A DNA stretch of 38,160 bases, from NCBI GenBank assembly GCA_958366945.1, contig CATXCY010000028.1, positions 1 to 38,160 of the forward strand, in the 5' to 3' direction. The DNA comes from Bruticola sp004554425 (GTDB lineage: Bacteria; Vulcanimicrobiota; Xenobia; Xenobiales; Xenobiaceae). The notes beneath the pieces were generated by a model. It saw only the letters and a program-made list of their open reading frames with translations. It had not been told where the DNA came from and searched no databases. A program made the position numbers and the translations under genes. Positions 16,701 through 24,413 of this stretch are shown here, one piece after another (the stretch's first letter is position 1; each line of letters opens with the position of its first letter).

Positions 16701-17212
16701 TCAACTCTAGCTCCAGCAGCTTCCAAAACATCGAGATGGCGGCCAGGTCTGGTACCAATAACTACTACGACACCTTCAGGAAGAGAATCTAAACCGGCTA
16801 ACCCTTCATTATCCACTAACTCTGGAGCGCGTCCCAAAGCATCAATAATAACCAAACGCAATCTACCGTCTGGTAAAGGTAAATGTTCTTTGGCTAAAGC
16901 CGCAGCTTCATAGGGAGTGTTGGGAATGCGGATACCATCTAGATCCAATTGAGACAAAAGAGCGCCCCAAAAACCAGAGGCAGTATTGGTAGCTAAAGGA
17001 CGGCGAATTTCTACATATATAGAATCAGCATAATCTTTGGCCAATTTCTTAAGAAAAGAGCTTTTACCCATGCCTGGTTCAGCGGCGAAAACGATAACGC
17101 GGGTACCGTCTTCACATGCTTTCTGAAAGCGATCACGAAGCCAATTGCGCTCCAAAAGGCGGCCGTCTTCACTATTAGATGCAGAAGTACCAATCACGCT
17201 GCTTACACTCAA
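13712..17212 (-). CDS. Large STAND-type P-loop NTPase with winged helix and TPR-like repeats
   Basis: A protein of about 1,166 residues. The N-terminal NTPase shows Walker A EPGMGKSSF at about 45-53, Walker B RLVIID at about 119-124, and a sensor strand VVVVIGTRPGR at about 148-158, as in NACHT/AAA-type signalling ATPases. A winged-helix-like segment follows (about 265-325, FLGFSASRVGRVLTYLRPLL), and the rest, some 800 residues, is alpha-helical and rich in TPR-like repeats. Such proteins act as ligand-triggered switches in regulation or phage defence; no effector domain (nuclease, TIR, protease, transmembrane) is visible, so the output is unknown. Start: the open frame runs to a GTG at 17320, but that lies in the previous gene's terminator. 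A TTG at 17212 has GAGGGA 6 nt upstream and is chosen; the ATG at 17254 lacks a ribosome binding site. Confidence 0.75.
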   Translation of the reverse strand: MSVSSVIGTSASNSEDGRLLERNWLRDRFQKACEDGTRVIVFAAEPGMGKSSFLKKLAKDYADSIYVEIRRPLATNTASGFWGALLSQLDLDGIRIPNTPYEAAALAKEHLPLPDGRLRLVIIDALGRAPELVDNEGLAGLDSLPEGVVVVIGTRPGRHLDVLEAAGARVEWIDSRCAENLAELKHWACAQFPEAPQEYIDSFVNGAEGNFLIARHLLNAIRHKDIKPHELNSTPKALEAALSVLWEEQYEQAPFEIHDDLVFVACLIAEAGEPLPAVSIADFLGFSASRVGRVLTYLRPLLRHNEVEHGLSFFSRRLGRLIANRYRRDLVQVHEQVISFFRDSYPSWDEMDDHYGWFYLGYHCDRFARTARRCDFSTLHWLGEGPFIKTKLAKTHSLSAVLDDLSRCLRAALQERELPRIVSYGLRIPRLRAKEVMNGLHDLADAGQFGLAADRAMLLQRESSRLKALLLLAWQALEEGQTETAKSLTTKAGTIVYVDMSQEDRLLFAFIMADLLKIMPLEALVPIFRNCRNMSHSVSVAWRLSIMSGLSKAKRLEILKLAISCAQRITDKEERERRLTRLNEDIATVRRSKSCEYDLSKALVNEVNAIDIKLETGEELESKIAALDLAPEEERAQAFRTALEFIGSYKDEAKRVEAISRLVVELVKYSNENWIVSSFEDLITTIVALHSPIYRQKSIIAASRLITGVSRTKGWRDVFVRLGAVIETIEDPALRVGAWVWLSLARHEARDFKGAKDTLNLSASLAFHIADLEEQAKALSLLSSCAAAIGCPDRARNLAFHSLQAWEAPAPNRIDTETRAAMVVGISANINEERSLEYYDSSIKVALEIPDMRVRANLLAALAGNLYKMGEDDWARRTQDKALEVAKSMKASAAQAITLAQLAVQESLCGNVSSSDQILLDAEEAARAEAVPEKRREALLTIASSKRNGGDEAGARALILEVIGELEKLEVQDLSKASDLCVLAKLIREPRSKETLVKLIKKVRRYVKSLPAGEKQKTLLLIVRCWLALGDYESATAEYLEIEDDMEVKSEAKISLAVSMIRNNPKMALQLLAGVPIFSLRMRGVKECADELLSDKLAGKRAAALDILSELTLMAVADEKCADMLIAKWVGLSNDRKAITESLTKIGYPIKDVLTGQLNEPALGQD

Positions 17213-17319
17213 TGCAATTCCCTCACAAAGCACAAAAGTTAGCAAATCCCCCATTATTTTTTCGCGAATGCCATTTTTTTTCCTTGCCTGACGCCTTGCT
17301 TCAGCTACAAGCGCAAACA

Positions 17320-17357
17320 CAAAAAAACGCCCCCATTCTTAACAGTAAATGGGAGCG
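17320..17357 (-). terminator. Strong intrinsic terminator
   Basis: CGCCCCCATT (17328-17337) pairs with AATGGGAGCG (17348-17357) at 9 of 10 positions with a 10-nt loop, and on the minus strand the stem is followed by seven T. It ends the 17414-18007 gene and argues against a start of the STAND gene at 17320. Confidence 0.8.
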
Positions 17358-17413
17358 CTCGAGTCTACTTAATAATTCTATCTTACCAAGCTAGAATTAC
17401 ACTAACCGAAAAA

Positions 17414-18007
17414 CTAATCGGCAAAGATCTTGCGGCAAGCTTCGAAAGCCAATCTGTGGTATCTCTTGGCTCTCTTAAGGTCTTCATTAGCTTCCTTAAG
17501 CATAGCCTTACGCTTCATTTGATCATCTTCTTTCAAAGCTTTCTTGCAAGTTTCGGAGCCTTTCCAAGCAAAACCGATAGACTTAACTACGTTCTTATGC
17601 ATTTCAACAAATTGAGCCGGGCAAGACTGGCCGTTTACTTCGCCGATATACTCTCGCTGACGATCGATAACCTTGTTAATTTCACTCAAGGCTTCCTCTG
17701 TATCAGAAACTTTATTTTTCAAAACAGGGTTACAAGCTTTGCGAGTATCGGTAATAATCAGTTCCGTGGTAGGAATAATCTTATCGCGCATACGTAATTT
17801 GTAAGCATTGAAAGCAGCCGGCTCTTGCTTTTTGACGACAACTACGTCTTGGGCAGTGGCGGCTCTTTCCAAAGCTCTGTTGTACCAGAACATATAGTAG
17901 CAAGCGATACAAGCGATAAGGATACCGGCGATAATAATCATACAAGTAACCGGAGCATCGCCACGCATCCCATGACGTCTTATTTTTTTGAATATAGATA
18001 ATGACAT
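17414..18007 (-). CDS. Single-pass membrane protein with helical extracytoplasmic region
   Basis: A 197-residue protein of no family that I recognise. A short basic N-terminus (FKKIRRHGMR) precedes one strong membrane helix at about 20-42 (VTCMIIIAGILIACIACYYMFWY). The remaining 150 residues are hydrophilic and predicted helical, rich in Lys and Glu, with a pair of cysteines near C91 and C129 and another pair later that might form disulphides if outside the cell. The start is the ATG at 18007 with GGAGG about 11 nt upstream; a TTG at 18025 overlaps that site. It is divergent from the queuosine-salvage gene and has its own terminator. Confidence 0.72.
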   Translation of the reverse strand: MSLSIFKKIRRHGMRGDAPVTCMIIIAGILIACIACYYMFWYNRALERAATAQDVVVVKKQEPAAFNAYKLRMRDKIIPTTELIITDTRKACNPVLKNKVSDTEEALSEINKVIDRQREYIGEVNGQSCPAQFVEMHKNVVKSIGFAWKGSETCKKALKEDDQMKRKAMLKEANEDLKRAKRYHRLAFEACRKIFAD

Positions 18008-18154
18008 GATGTCCCACACCTCCAAAGTAAGCGTGCATCTTTAAATAGTTAATTTCACGGCTTGTTATTATACATATAATACGGCTAACGTTCAAACTTT
18101 ATAACTAATATGTTAAAATATGGAGCCGATTAAGAAAAAAAATGAGCAAGAAGG

Positions 18155-18199
18155 GCTAACCTTTAGGCATATTTAAGTTTTTTTGCCTAAATTAGAGCT
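18155..18199 (+). promoter_or_regulatory. Leader hairpin upstream of the queuosine-salvage gene
   Basis: TTTAGGCA (18162-18169) is the exact complement of TGCCTAAA (18184-18191), and the stem extends imperfectly with GCTAA and TTAGAGC on the outside. No T run follows. It lies about 35 bases before the chosen TTG start and could be a regulatory leader or a binding site; it does not match a preQ1 aptamer that I recognise. Confidence 0.35.
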
Positions 18200-18233
18200 T
18201 TGTTTGCTGAAAAAGAAAGGAATTGATACAATT

Positions 18234-19214
18234 TTGAATTCTACGGTCAACGTTTTAGAGACTACCGAAATAGTTCGCCGCGAGTCTGAGTTGGTAAATA
18301 TTAACCTTGAGGTTATAAAAAAATATTGCCGCGAGTGGGCCCTTCATCCTTTTATTACTCCCGCGTGGGATACTTCCGTGCATTATGACGGAAAAGGTGA
18401 TCGTTTAGCCAACTATATTCTTCTTTTGGACAGTTTGAATTTCTGTTTCTGGCCAGATAAAGGACAGCCCAAATGGACTATCGAGTATAAAGGTCAGAAG
18501 ATGGGCGGCTATCAGGCTTTGGCAGCCTCTTTGAAAAGAGCCATAGAAGAAGGCATCAATGTAGACGATGCCCACTGGATGGCTCAAGCTGATCTGGAAC
18601 AAGTGCGTCACGTTTTCCGCGGTACTCAAGAAGGTGTAGAAATTCCTCTTATGGATAAACGCCTGGAGCACATTAACCAAAGTGGTAAAGTCCTTTTAGA
18701 CAACTTTGGCGGCCAATACTCTCAAGCTATCAAGTCTTGCCAAGGTAGCGCTGTGGCCCTAGTTAATTTAATGGTGCAATATTTCCCCTCTTTCCGCGAT
18801 ATTCACACTTGGAAAGGCCACGAAGTGCGCATTTTGAAACGCGCCCAGATTACTGCCGTGGATATTTACGGTAGCTTCTACGGAGAAGGTTTAGGTAAAT
18901 TCGAGGATATGGATTTGCTGACCGTTTTTGCCGATTATAAAATTCCTCAGGTACTTCGTGCTTTGGGTATTTTGGAGTATGCTCCAGCTTTGGCCGAAAA
19001 AGTAGATAATCAAGAGTTGTTACCTTCCGGATCCCGAGAAGAAATGGAAATTCGTGTGGGTATGATTTGGGCTGTAGAAGAAATACGTCGTGAGCTCAAG
19101 CGTTTAGGTGCTCCCAAGATGGCTTTGGAATTAGACTGGTTCTTATGGAATTTAGGCCAAGAGCCTTTGCCAGGCGAAAAGCCATATCATAGAACACGTA
19201 CAGTTTTCTATTAG
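18234..19214 (+). CDS. Queuosine-salvage protein (DUF2419 / Qng1 family), queuosine 5'-phosphate N-glycosylase
   Basis: A protein of about 326 residues of the Q-salvage family, which releases queuine base from queuosine or its 5'-phosphate so that it can be reinserted in tRNA. Family features are HPFITPAWDTSVHYDGKGDRLANYILLLDSLNFCFWPD near the N-terminus, the aspartates in that block and in VDIYGSF, and LPSGSREEMEIRVGMIWAVEEIRR near the C-terminus. The start is the TTG at 18234 with AAAGGA 12 nt upstream; the frame is open to a TTG at 18183, which lies in a hairpin without a ribosome binding site. The next gene downstream is the tRNA-guanine transglycosylase that would use the product, strong support for the function. 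Confidence 0.85.
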   Translation: MNSTVNVLETTEIVRRESELVNINLEVIKKYCREWALHPFITPAWDTSVHYDGKGDRLANYILLLDSLNFCFWPDKGQPKWTIEYKGQKMGGYQALAASLKRAIEEGINVDDAHWMAQADLEQVRHVFRGTQEGVEIPLMDKRLEHINQSGKVLLDNFGGQYSQAIKSCQGSAVALVNLMVQYFPSFRDIHTWKGHEVRILKRAQITAVDIYGSFYGEGLGKFEDMDLLTVFADYKIPQVLRALGILEYAPALAEKVDNQELLPSGSREEMEIRVGMIWAVEEIRRELKRLGAPKMALELDWFLWNLGQEPLPGEKPYHRTRTVFY

Positions 19215-19233
19215 TTCTCTATATTTAAGGAAG

Positions 19234-19317
19234 CAGACCGGGCATATTTTTTTACCTTTCTACAGGTTTTTCCAAGCTCGGTCTGTAATATCGGGGGCTC
19301 CGATAGTCAATTTTTTT
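19234..19317 (+). promoter_or_regulatory. Structured leader with terminator before tgt (possible attenuator)
   Basis: CAGACCGGGC (19234-19243) pairs with GCTCGGTCTG (19276-19285) at 9 of 10 positions over a 32-nt loop. Immediately after, TATCGG (19289-19294) pairs with CCGATA (19300-19305), followed by GTCAA and seven T (19311-19317). The second hairpin is a terminator, placed 17 bases before the tgt start. It may simply end the upstream gene, or the first structure may be a sensor controlling it. No known riboswitch is recognised. Confidence 0.5.
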
Positions 19318-19334
19318 AGCATAGGTTTACAATA

Positions 19335-20576
19335 ATGGCAGATTATTTTTCTTTTACCGAAAAAATGCGCTACGAATTGGGCACCGAAGCTCGTTTAGGG
19401 CGCATTGATACTCCTCATGGTAGTATCGAGACTCCTGAATTTCTTCCCGTGGGTACTTTAGCTACAGTTAAGGGCTTAATGCCTAAACAGTTGGAAGAAC
19501 TGGGCGTCCAAGGTATGCTCAGCAACACTTACCATCTTTTCTTGCGTCCTGGCTCCGACATCGTCGAAGAAATGGGCGGCTTACATAAATTTATGAATTG
19601 GAAACGTCCGGTTATGACTGACTCCGGCGGTTTCCAAGCCTTTTCTTTAGGTGCAGCCCGTCAATTAGGTATAGGCAAAATAGGCGTATTTCCAGGTAAC
19701 GGCGCTGACATGAGCGTCAGAAAAGGCGACGCTTACAAGCCATTAGCTCACATTGATGAAGACGGCGTAGTTTTCCGCTCCTTCCTTGATGGTTCCAAGC
19801 ATCGCTTGAATCCGGAAATTTCTATTCGCATTCAGGAACAACTGGGTGCCGACATAATTTTGGCTTTTGACGAATGTACTTCACCGGCCGCTTCTTACGA
19901 ATATACAGCTATGTCTTTGGAGCGCACTCATCGTTGGGCTGTACGCAGTTTGGAAGCTAGACGCGATACTCCTCAAGCTTTGTACGGTATCGTTCAAGGC
20001 GGCGAATGGCAAGATTTGCGCGAAAAATCTGTGGAATTTATTTCCTCTCTGCCTTTCCAGGGCTTTGCCATAGGCGGCTCTTTAGGCAAGAGCAAACACG
20101 ACATGCATAAAGTGCTCGATTGGACTATTCCCGGTTTGCCCCACAATAAACCGCGCCATTTGCTCGGTATAGGCGAAGTAGACGACTTATTTGAAGGTGT
20201 GCAACGCGGTATAGATACTTTCGACTGCGTAATTCCTACCCGTTTTGCCAGAACATCTAATTTATTTGTACCTTACGATGTGCCCGGAGCCAACAAGCGA
20301 GGTACTTTAGTATTGCGCAATGCCGAATTTACTCACGATGAGCGGCCAGTTGATCCTAATTGTACTTGCTATTGCTGCCGCAACTTCTCACGCGCTTATT
20401 TGCGCCACTTATATAAGTCGGAAGAGATCTTAGGTAGCGTATTAGGCACTTTGCATAATATTCACTTTATGCTCACTCTTATGCGCAATATCCGTGCTTC
20501 TTTAGCCAACGGAACCTTCTTCGATCTCAAAGCCAAATGGTTAGATCGCAAAGGCGAGGCCCAAGAGGAGAAATAA
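19335..20576 (+). CDS. tgt: tRNA-guanine(34) transglycosylase
   Basis: A 413-residue enzyme that exchanges guanine 34 of tRNAs with GUN anticodons for a 7-deazaguanine. It has D96 in TDSGGF, the nucleophile D297 in FDCVIPTR, and zinc ligands C343, C345, C348 and H374. Unlike common bacterial Tgt it has about 30 extra residues after SGGFQAFSLG (about 106-140), and its base-recognition loop reads GFAIGGSLGKSK at 243-254 instead of the GG(L)AVG form. Beside a queuosine-salvage glycosylase this suggests use of queuine rather than preQ1. No queuosine synthesis gene (queA, queG, queC, queE) is in the window. The ribosome binding site is weak. Confidence 0.93.
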   Translation: MADYFSFTEKMRYELGTEARLGRIDTPHGSIETPEFLPVGTLATVKGLMPKQLEELGVQGMLSNTYHLFLRPGSDIVEEMGGLHKFMNWKRPVMTDSGGFQAFSLGAARQLGIGKIGVFPGNGADMSVRKGDAYKPLAHIDEDGVVFRSFLDGSKHRLNPEISIRIQEQLGADIILAFDECTSPAASYEYTAMSLERTHRWAVRSLEARRDTPQALYGIVQGGEWQDLREKSVEFISSLPFQGFAIGGSLGKSKHDMHKVLDWTIPGLPHNKPRHLLGIGEVDDLFEGVQRGIDTFDCVIPTRFARTSNLFVPYDVPGANKRGTLVLRNAEFTHDERPVDPNCTCYCCRNFSRAYLRHLYKSEEILGSVLGTLHNIHFMLTLMRNIRASLANGTFFDLKAKWLDRKGEAQEEK

Positions 20577-20604
20577 TACAAACTAAGTGAGGAAGTGCAG
20601 CGCT

Positions 20605-21711
20605 ATGGCTATCGAGTTCAGCCTTATTATACCTACTTATAATAGGATAGGTGCTTTGCGCCATTGTCTAAAACATATTGAAAGACTCAATTTCCCCAAA
20701 AAAAGTTTTGAGGTAGTTTTAGTTGATGACGGATCTAAAGACGAAACTTCTCAACTCAAAGCCGAGGATTTTTCTTTCAATATAACTGTAATTCATCAGC
20801 CTAACAGCGGCACTTCCGCAGCCCGCAATTGTGGTATAAGGGCAGCCAAAGGTTTGATTTGCATGTTTGTCGACGATGATGTTATGCTTCATCCCGATCT
20901 TTTGCTGGAGCACCAGCGCTTGCACAAAGCTGAGCCCAACTTGGTAGTACGTGGGCCGGTTATAAATTTTGCCTCTCTGCCCTGCCCTTTAGATACAGAT
21001 GATGAACTCAGGCAATCGGCTTTGGCTGCTTCGGAAAAGCTTAACGAAACAGCTTGTCAACAATTGCGCCAAATTTCCGAGGCAAGTTTGTCTTTTGGTT
21101 CAGCCAATTCTTCAACTACTTCATTTTTAAGCACTGGCGCTCCCCAAGCGGCTCACAGCGACAAGGAATCGAGCGGCTTTTTCAATCGCTTGAATAATCT
21201 ATGGAAAAATTGGAGCGGTGGCGATTTGCAAATGCTCAAACATTTTTCTATGAACTATCTCTGTACCAGTAACGCTTCTTTATACCGTCACCATTTAATC
21301 GCAGCCGGTCTTTTTGATACATCTTTTCCACGTTGGGAAGACGCTGAATTGGCTGTGCGTTTGAAACGTTTGGGACTCAAAAGGCGTTTTAGTCTAAATG
21401 CTATTGTTTATCATTTAAAGCCGCCGGAAACTTGGGAAGCTAGAATTAGAACAGCCCAAAAAGACGGTGCTTCAGCTGCAGAGCTTTATTTGCGTTATCC
21501 TAGCTTTTTAATGCGTTTGCGCAGCGGTTTGCACTTTGCCAACAGTTGGCGCAACCAATTATTTACCGAAGGGCCGTGGCAAGCGGCTTTAGCTGCCAGC
21601 GCTCGCGGTGAAAGTAAAGTTTTCCCTCAAAAATTCGCTCAAGATATGTTAATCGAAAAAGCGTATTTAGAGGCCGGCCTGAATAGGCTGAAGAGGACTC
21701 AATCTTTTTAG
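20605..21711 (+). CDS. Glycosyltransferase family 2
   Basis: A 368-residue GT-A glycosyltransferase: the nucleotide-binding start FSLIIPTYNR, VVLVDDGSKDET, and the metal-binding FVDDDVML near residue 98, with a later FDTSFPRWEDAELAVRLKRLG acceptor-side motif. A Ser- and Asn-rich insertion of about 70 residues (about 125-200) separates the two halves. It probably transfers a sugar to a surface glycan on the cytoplasmic face. The start is the ATG at 20605, with an AGGA-containing site upstream; the GTG at 20587 belongs to that site. It follows tgt by 28 bp and is likely on the same message. Confidence 0.88.
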   Translation: MAIEFSLIIPTYNRIGALRHCLKHIERLNFPKKSFEVVLVDDGSKDETSQLKAEDFSFNITVIHQPNSGTSAARNCGIRAAKGLICMFVDDDVMLHPDLLLEHQRLHKAEPNLVVRGPVINFASLPCPLDTDDELRQSALAASEKLNETACQQLRQISEASLSFGSANSSTTSFLSTGAPQAAHSDKESSGFFNRLNNLWKNWSGGDLQMLKHFSMNYLCTSNASLYRHHLIAAGLFDTSFPRWEDAELAVRLKRLGLKRRFSLNAIVYHLKPPETWEARIRTAQKDGASAAELYLRYPSFLMRLRSGLHFANSWRNQLFTEGPWQAALAASARGESKVFPQKFAQDMLIEKAYLEAGLNRLKRTQSF

Positions 21712-21774
21712 TCAGCAATATTTTGCAGATCATTGCAGCTAACTCAAGCAGCGATTGACAAGTGAGGACAAAAA

Positions 21775-22734
21775 ATGGAAAGAAAAGATGAATTTGCCGA
21801 GCTGATGAAAGTTGAGGACAAGTATGAAGTGTCCGTTCAAATTTGCTCGCATAATCGCAAAAACGTCTTGCAAGTCGTTTTGGAGTCTTTAAAAGACCAA
21901 ACCTTGCCTGCCGACCGTTTTGAAGTAGTTCTGGTAGACGACGGCTCAACTGACGGAACTAAGGAAATGGCTGAAGGTTTAGACCTTCCTTATCATCTGA
22001 CCGTCCTGCGCCACGAAAAAAACGCCGGCCTCTCTACTGCCCGCAATACCGGACTTAGAGCTTGCCGCGGTCGTGTCATTTTAATTATTGATGATGATGT
22101 TATTGCCGATCCGGATTTGTTGCGCCAACACGTTTTAACTCACGCTTCTTACGACAAGATCGTTTGCAATGGTTGGGTAAATCACGTTTCCGAGCCTAAG
22201 CGTCCGGAGAATCCGCAATTTACTATGGCAGATATTTCTACCTCATTTTTCTGGACTTCCAATGTATCTGTAAAGCGTCGCCACCTTTTGGCTATTGGTG
22301 GCTTTGATGAAGACTTCAAAGAATACGGCTGGGAAGATCAGGAAGTGGGCCTGCGCTTGATGGCCCTGGGCTTAAAGAAGCAAAATAACTATAAAGCTAT
22401 TGGCTTCCACGTAAAGCGCACTCCACAGCGCAAAGACATTCCCCGTATGCTTAAACAAGCCGAAGCCAAAGGACGTACCGCTGTGCTGTATGTTGAGAAG
22501 CACGATCGTCCGCGTTCACGTTTGTCTACAGGAATTCATGCTGCTCGCCTGGCTGTATATAAATTTACTCGCGTAGGCGACTGGTTACAAAAAATATGTT
22601 TGGAACGCCTGAACCGCCCGGAGATGAGTGACGACACACCTTTAACTGGCTTTGATGCTTGGTGCGCTCGCCAGCTTTCCACAATCCATTATTTCGACGC
22701 TATAGAAAATACTTTAAATAATGAGCAAAAATAA
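21775..22734 (+). CDS. Glycosyltransferase family 2
   Basis: A 319-residue GT2 enzyme with SVQICSHNRKNVLQ, VVLVDDGSTDGT, LIIDDDVIADPDL and GGFDEDFKEYGWEDQEVGLRLMALG, that is, the complete GT-A set (nucleotide-binding Asp, DXD and the ED catalytic motif). It is related to but distinct from the preceding gene. GAGGA lies 6 nt before the start. Its stop overlaps the next gene's start region by 14 bp, so translation is likely coupled to the membrane glycosyltransferase that follows. The sugar is unknown. Confidence 0.9.
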   Translation: MERKDEFAELMKVEDKYEVSVQICSHNRKNVLQVVLESLKDQTLPADRFEVVLVDDGSTDGTKEMAEGLDLPYHLTVLRHEKNAGLSTARNTGLRACRGRVILIIDDDVIADPDLLRQHVLTHASYDKIVCNGWVNHVSEPKRPENPQFTMADISTSFFWTSNVSVKRRHLLAIGGFDEDFKEYGWEDQEVGLRLMALGLKKQNNYKAIGFHVKRTPQRKDIPRMLKQAEAKGRTAVLYVEKHDRPRSRLSTGIHAARLAVYKFTRVGDWLQKICLERLNRPEMSDDTPLTGFDAWCARQLSTIHYFDAIENTLNNEQK

Positions 22735-24409
22735 AGAACTTTCCGCTTCTGCCTCTCAGGAAAAAGCCAAGTTACCTTCCGGTGAGGAATGGAAATGGAA
22801 TTTTCGTTTCCTAAATTTACTGATAATTACTACTTTATTTCGTATTATTTTCGGCGCTCTAGCTGAGCTAAAGTACGAAGAAGCTTATTATTGGCTATAT
22901 AGTCAACACCTAGATTGGTCATATTTCGACCATCCACCTTTGGTAGGTTGGTTAGTTTATATTTCCACTCAATTAGGCGGAAATGCGGAAATTTGGGTTC
23001 GCTTGCCAACTATTCTCTGTTTTGCCGGAGCCCTTTTCTTTATTCATCGTCTGGCTTGCGATCTTTTCGGAGCCAAAACAGGTTTTATTACTGCCGTTTT
23101 GGCTTCGTTGCTGCCAGCTTTTGAAATTTACTCTATATTTGTTTTTCCCGACGCACCTCTTTTGCTTTTCTGGAGCTTGGTTATGTGTGTCGGTTATCGA
23201 CTTTACGAAGACGAAAGGCCCATCTGGTGGCTAGTTATAGGCGCAGCCACCGGTTTAGCTATGCTAGCCAAATACCCCGGCGTATTGGCTCCTTTAGCTC
23301 CGATATTGATTATTGCCCTAAAGAAAAAGTATCATCTTTTCAAATGCTGGCAATTTTATGTCGGTATCATTTTATGTTGGTTGATCTTTAGTCCGGTTAT
23401 TTACTGGAATGCTCAACACGAATGGGCTTCTTTCCTCTTCCAGGGCGTTTCCCGCTTCTTTGAAGCCAACAGCTGGTTAGATATTTTTGGCGGTTCTTTG
23501 CTTAATATTACCGCTTTACCCACTCCTTTCGGTTTGCTCCTTTTGCTTTGGGTTGGTTGGCAAAGCTGTAAGCGTATCAAAGACGAACGCTGGCTCTATT
23601 TGGTATGTGCTTTTCTACCTTTTGCCATTATAGTAGCGGCCGTAGCTTTGGTGCGTTTAGTGCAACTCAATTGGCCTTTGCCTGTTTATCCGGCCTTAAT
23701 TATTGCCACAGCTGCCCTTTTAGAGGAACTGAAAGCCTGGTACAGTCGCAAATGGCAATTTATTTTAGGTGCCGTTTTTGTACCCGCCTTGTTAATCAGT
23801 TTAATTCCTTGGATTGCCATTTTCTTCAATTTGACACCTTTAAATCGTTTTAATGAAATTTATGGTTGGAAGAATATGGGCCAAACTGTATTGGAAATAG
23901 TTAGCGCCAACTATAACAACGGACAGTGTTTCCTTGCCGGTCACGGCTATCAGACAGCCAGCGAAGTAGCCTATTACACCAAGCTTCCTCAGCTCACCAT
24001 AGCAGAAAATTTATATGGCGAACGCTCCAAAGGCTTCGATTATTGGAGCAAAAAGGGCGACTTTAAGGGCTGGAATTGCGTATACGTAGTAGCTGAAGAG
24101 CTACACAGCGACGGAAAATATCGTCCTCGTGATCCTTTCAATTTAGCTCAATTGAAAAGGTACTTTACCAGTGTAGATACTACAGGAAATCGCTTAACAG
24201 TTTTTCGCGGCGGTTCTCCTGTACGTCGTTACAAATTCTACTATTGCATCAACTACAAAGGCATTCCCAATTTGCAAGGTGAATTGGCTGGCGAAGATGT
24301 TTTGGAGAAGATTGGCTTAGACGTAGATGACGATCTCCACCAGAATGAAGCACAGTCTACTTCAAATAAAGTCAATAGCCCGGCCGCACAAGGAAACGAG
24401 GTGAAATAG
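22721..24409 (+). CDS. GT39/ArnT-type membrane glycosyltransferase
   Basis: A 562-residue polytopic protein with about ten membrane helices and the first-loop motif KYEEAYYWLYSQHLDWSYFDHPPLVGWLV, whose acidic residues and DHPP block are characteristic of the PMT_2 family (ArnT and relatives). These enzymes use a polyprenyl-phosphate sugar on the outer face of the membrane to decorate lipids or proteins. A soluble C-terminal part of about 150 residues ends with a low-complexity tail. It overlaps the GT2 gene by 14 bp; a plausible job of that GT2 is to make the polyprenyl-phosphate sugar donor, as in ArnC/ArnT pairs (inference). Confidence 0.87.
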   Translation: MSKNKELSASASQEKAKLPSGEEWKWNFRFLNLLIITTLFRIIFGALAELKYEEAYYWLYSQHLDWSYFDHPPLVGWLVYISTQLGGNAEIWVRLPTILCFAGALFFIHRLACDLFGAKTGFITAVLASLLPAFEIYSIFVFPDAPLLLFWSLVMCVGYRLYEDERPIWWLVIGAATGLAMLAKYPGVLAPLAPILIIALKKKYHLFKCWQFYVGIILCWLIFSPVIYWNAQHEWASFLFQGVSRFFEANSWLDIFGGSLLNITALPTPFGLLLLLWVGWQSCKRIKDERWLYLVCAFLPFAIIVAAVALVRLVQLNWPLPVYPALIIATAALLEELKAWYSRKWQFILGAVFVPALLISLIPWIAIFFNLTPLNRFNEIYGWKNMGQTVLEIVSANYNNGQCFLAGHGYQTASEVAYYTKLPQLTIAENLYGERSKGFDYWSKKGDFKGWNCVYVVAEELHSDGKYRPRDPFNLAQLKRYFTSVDTTGNRLTVFRGGSPVRRYKFYYCINYKGIPNLQGELAGEDVLEKIGLDVDDDLHQNEAQSTSNKVNSPAAQGNEVK

Positions 24410-24413
24410 AGTC

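Noticed and set aside
13712..17212. A known phage-defence (AVAST-type) gene
   Set aside because: No nuclease, protease, TIR or other effector domain is visible and no defence genes are adjacent; only the STAND architecture is supported.
17213..17320. Start of the STAND NTPase at the GTG at 17320
   Set aside because: That codon lies in the T run of the terminator of the preceding gene, and the apparent GGGGG ribosome binding site is part of the hairpin stem; an internal TTG has a better site.
19215..19334. A preQ1-I riboswitch before tgt
   Set aside because: The compact hairpin with A-rich tail of that class is not present; only a larger stem and a terminator are visible.
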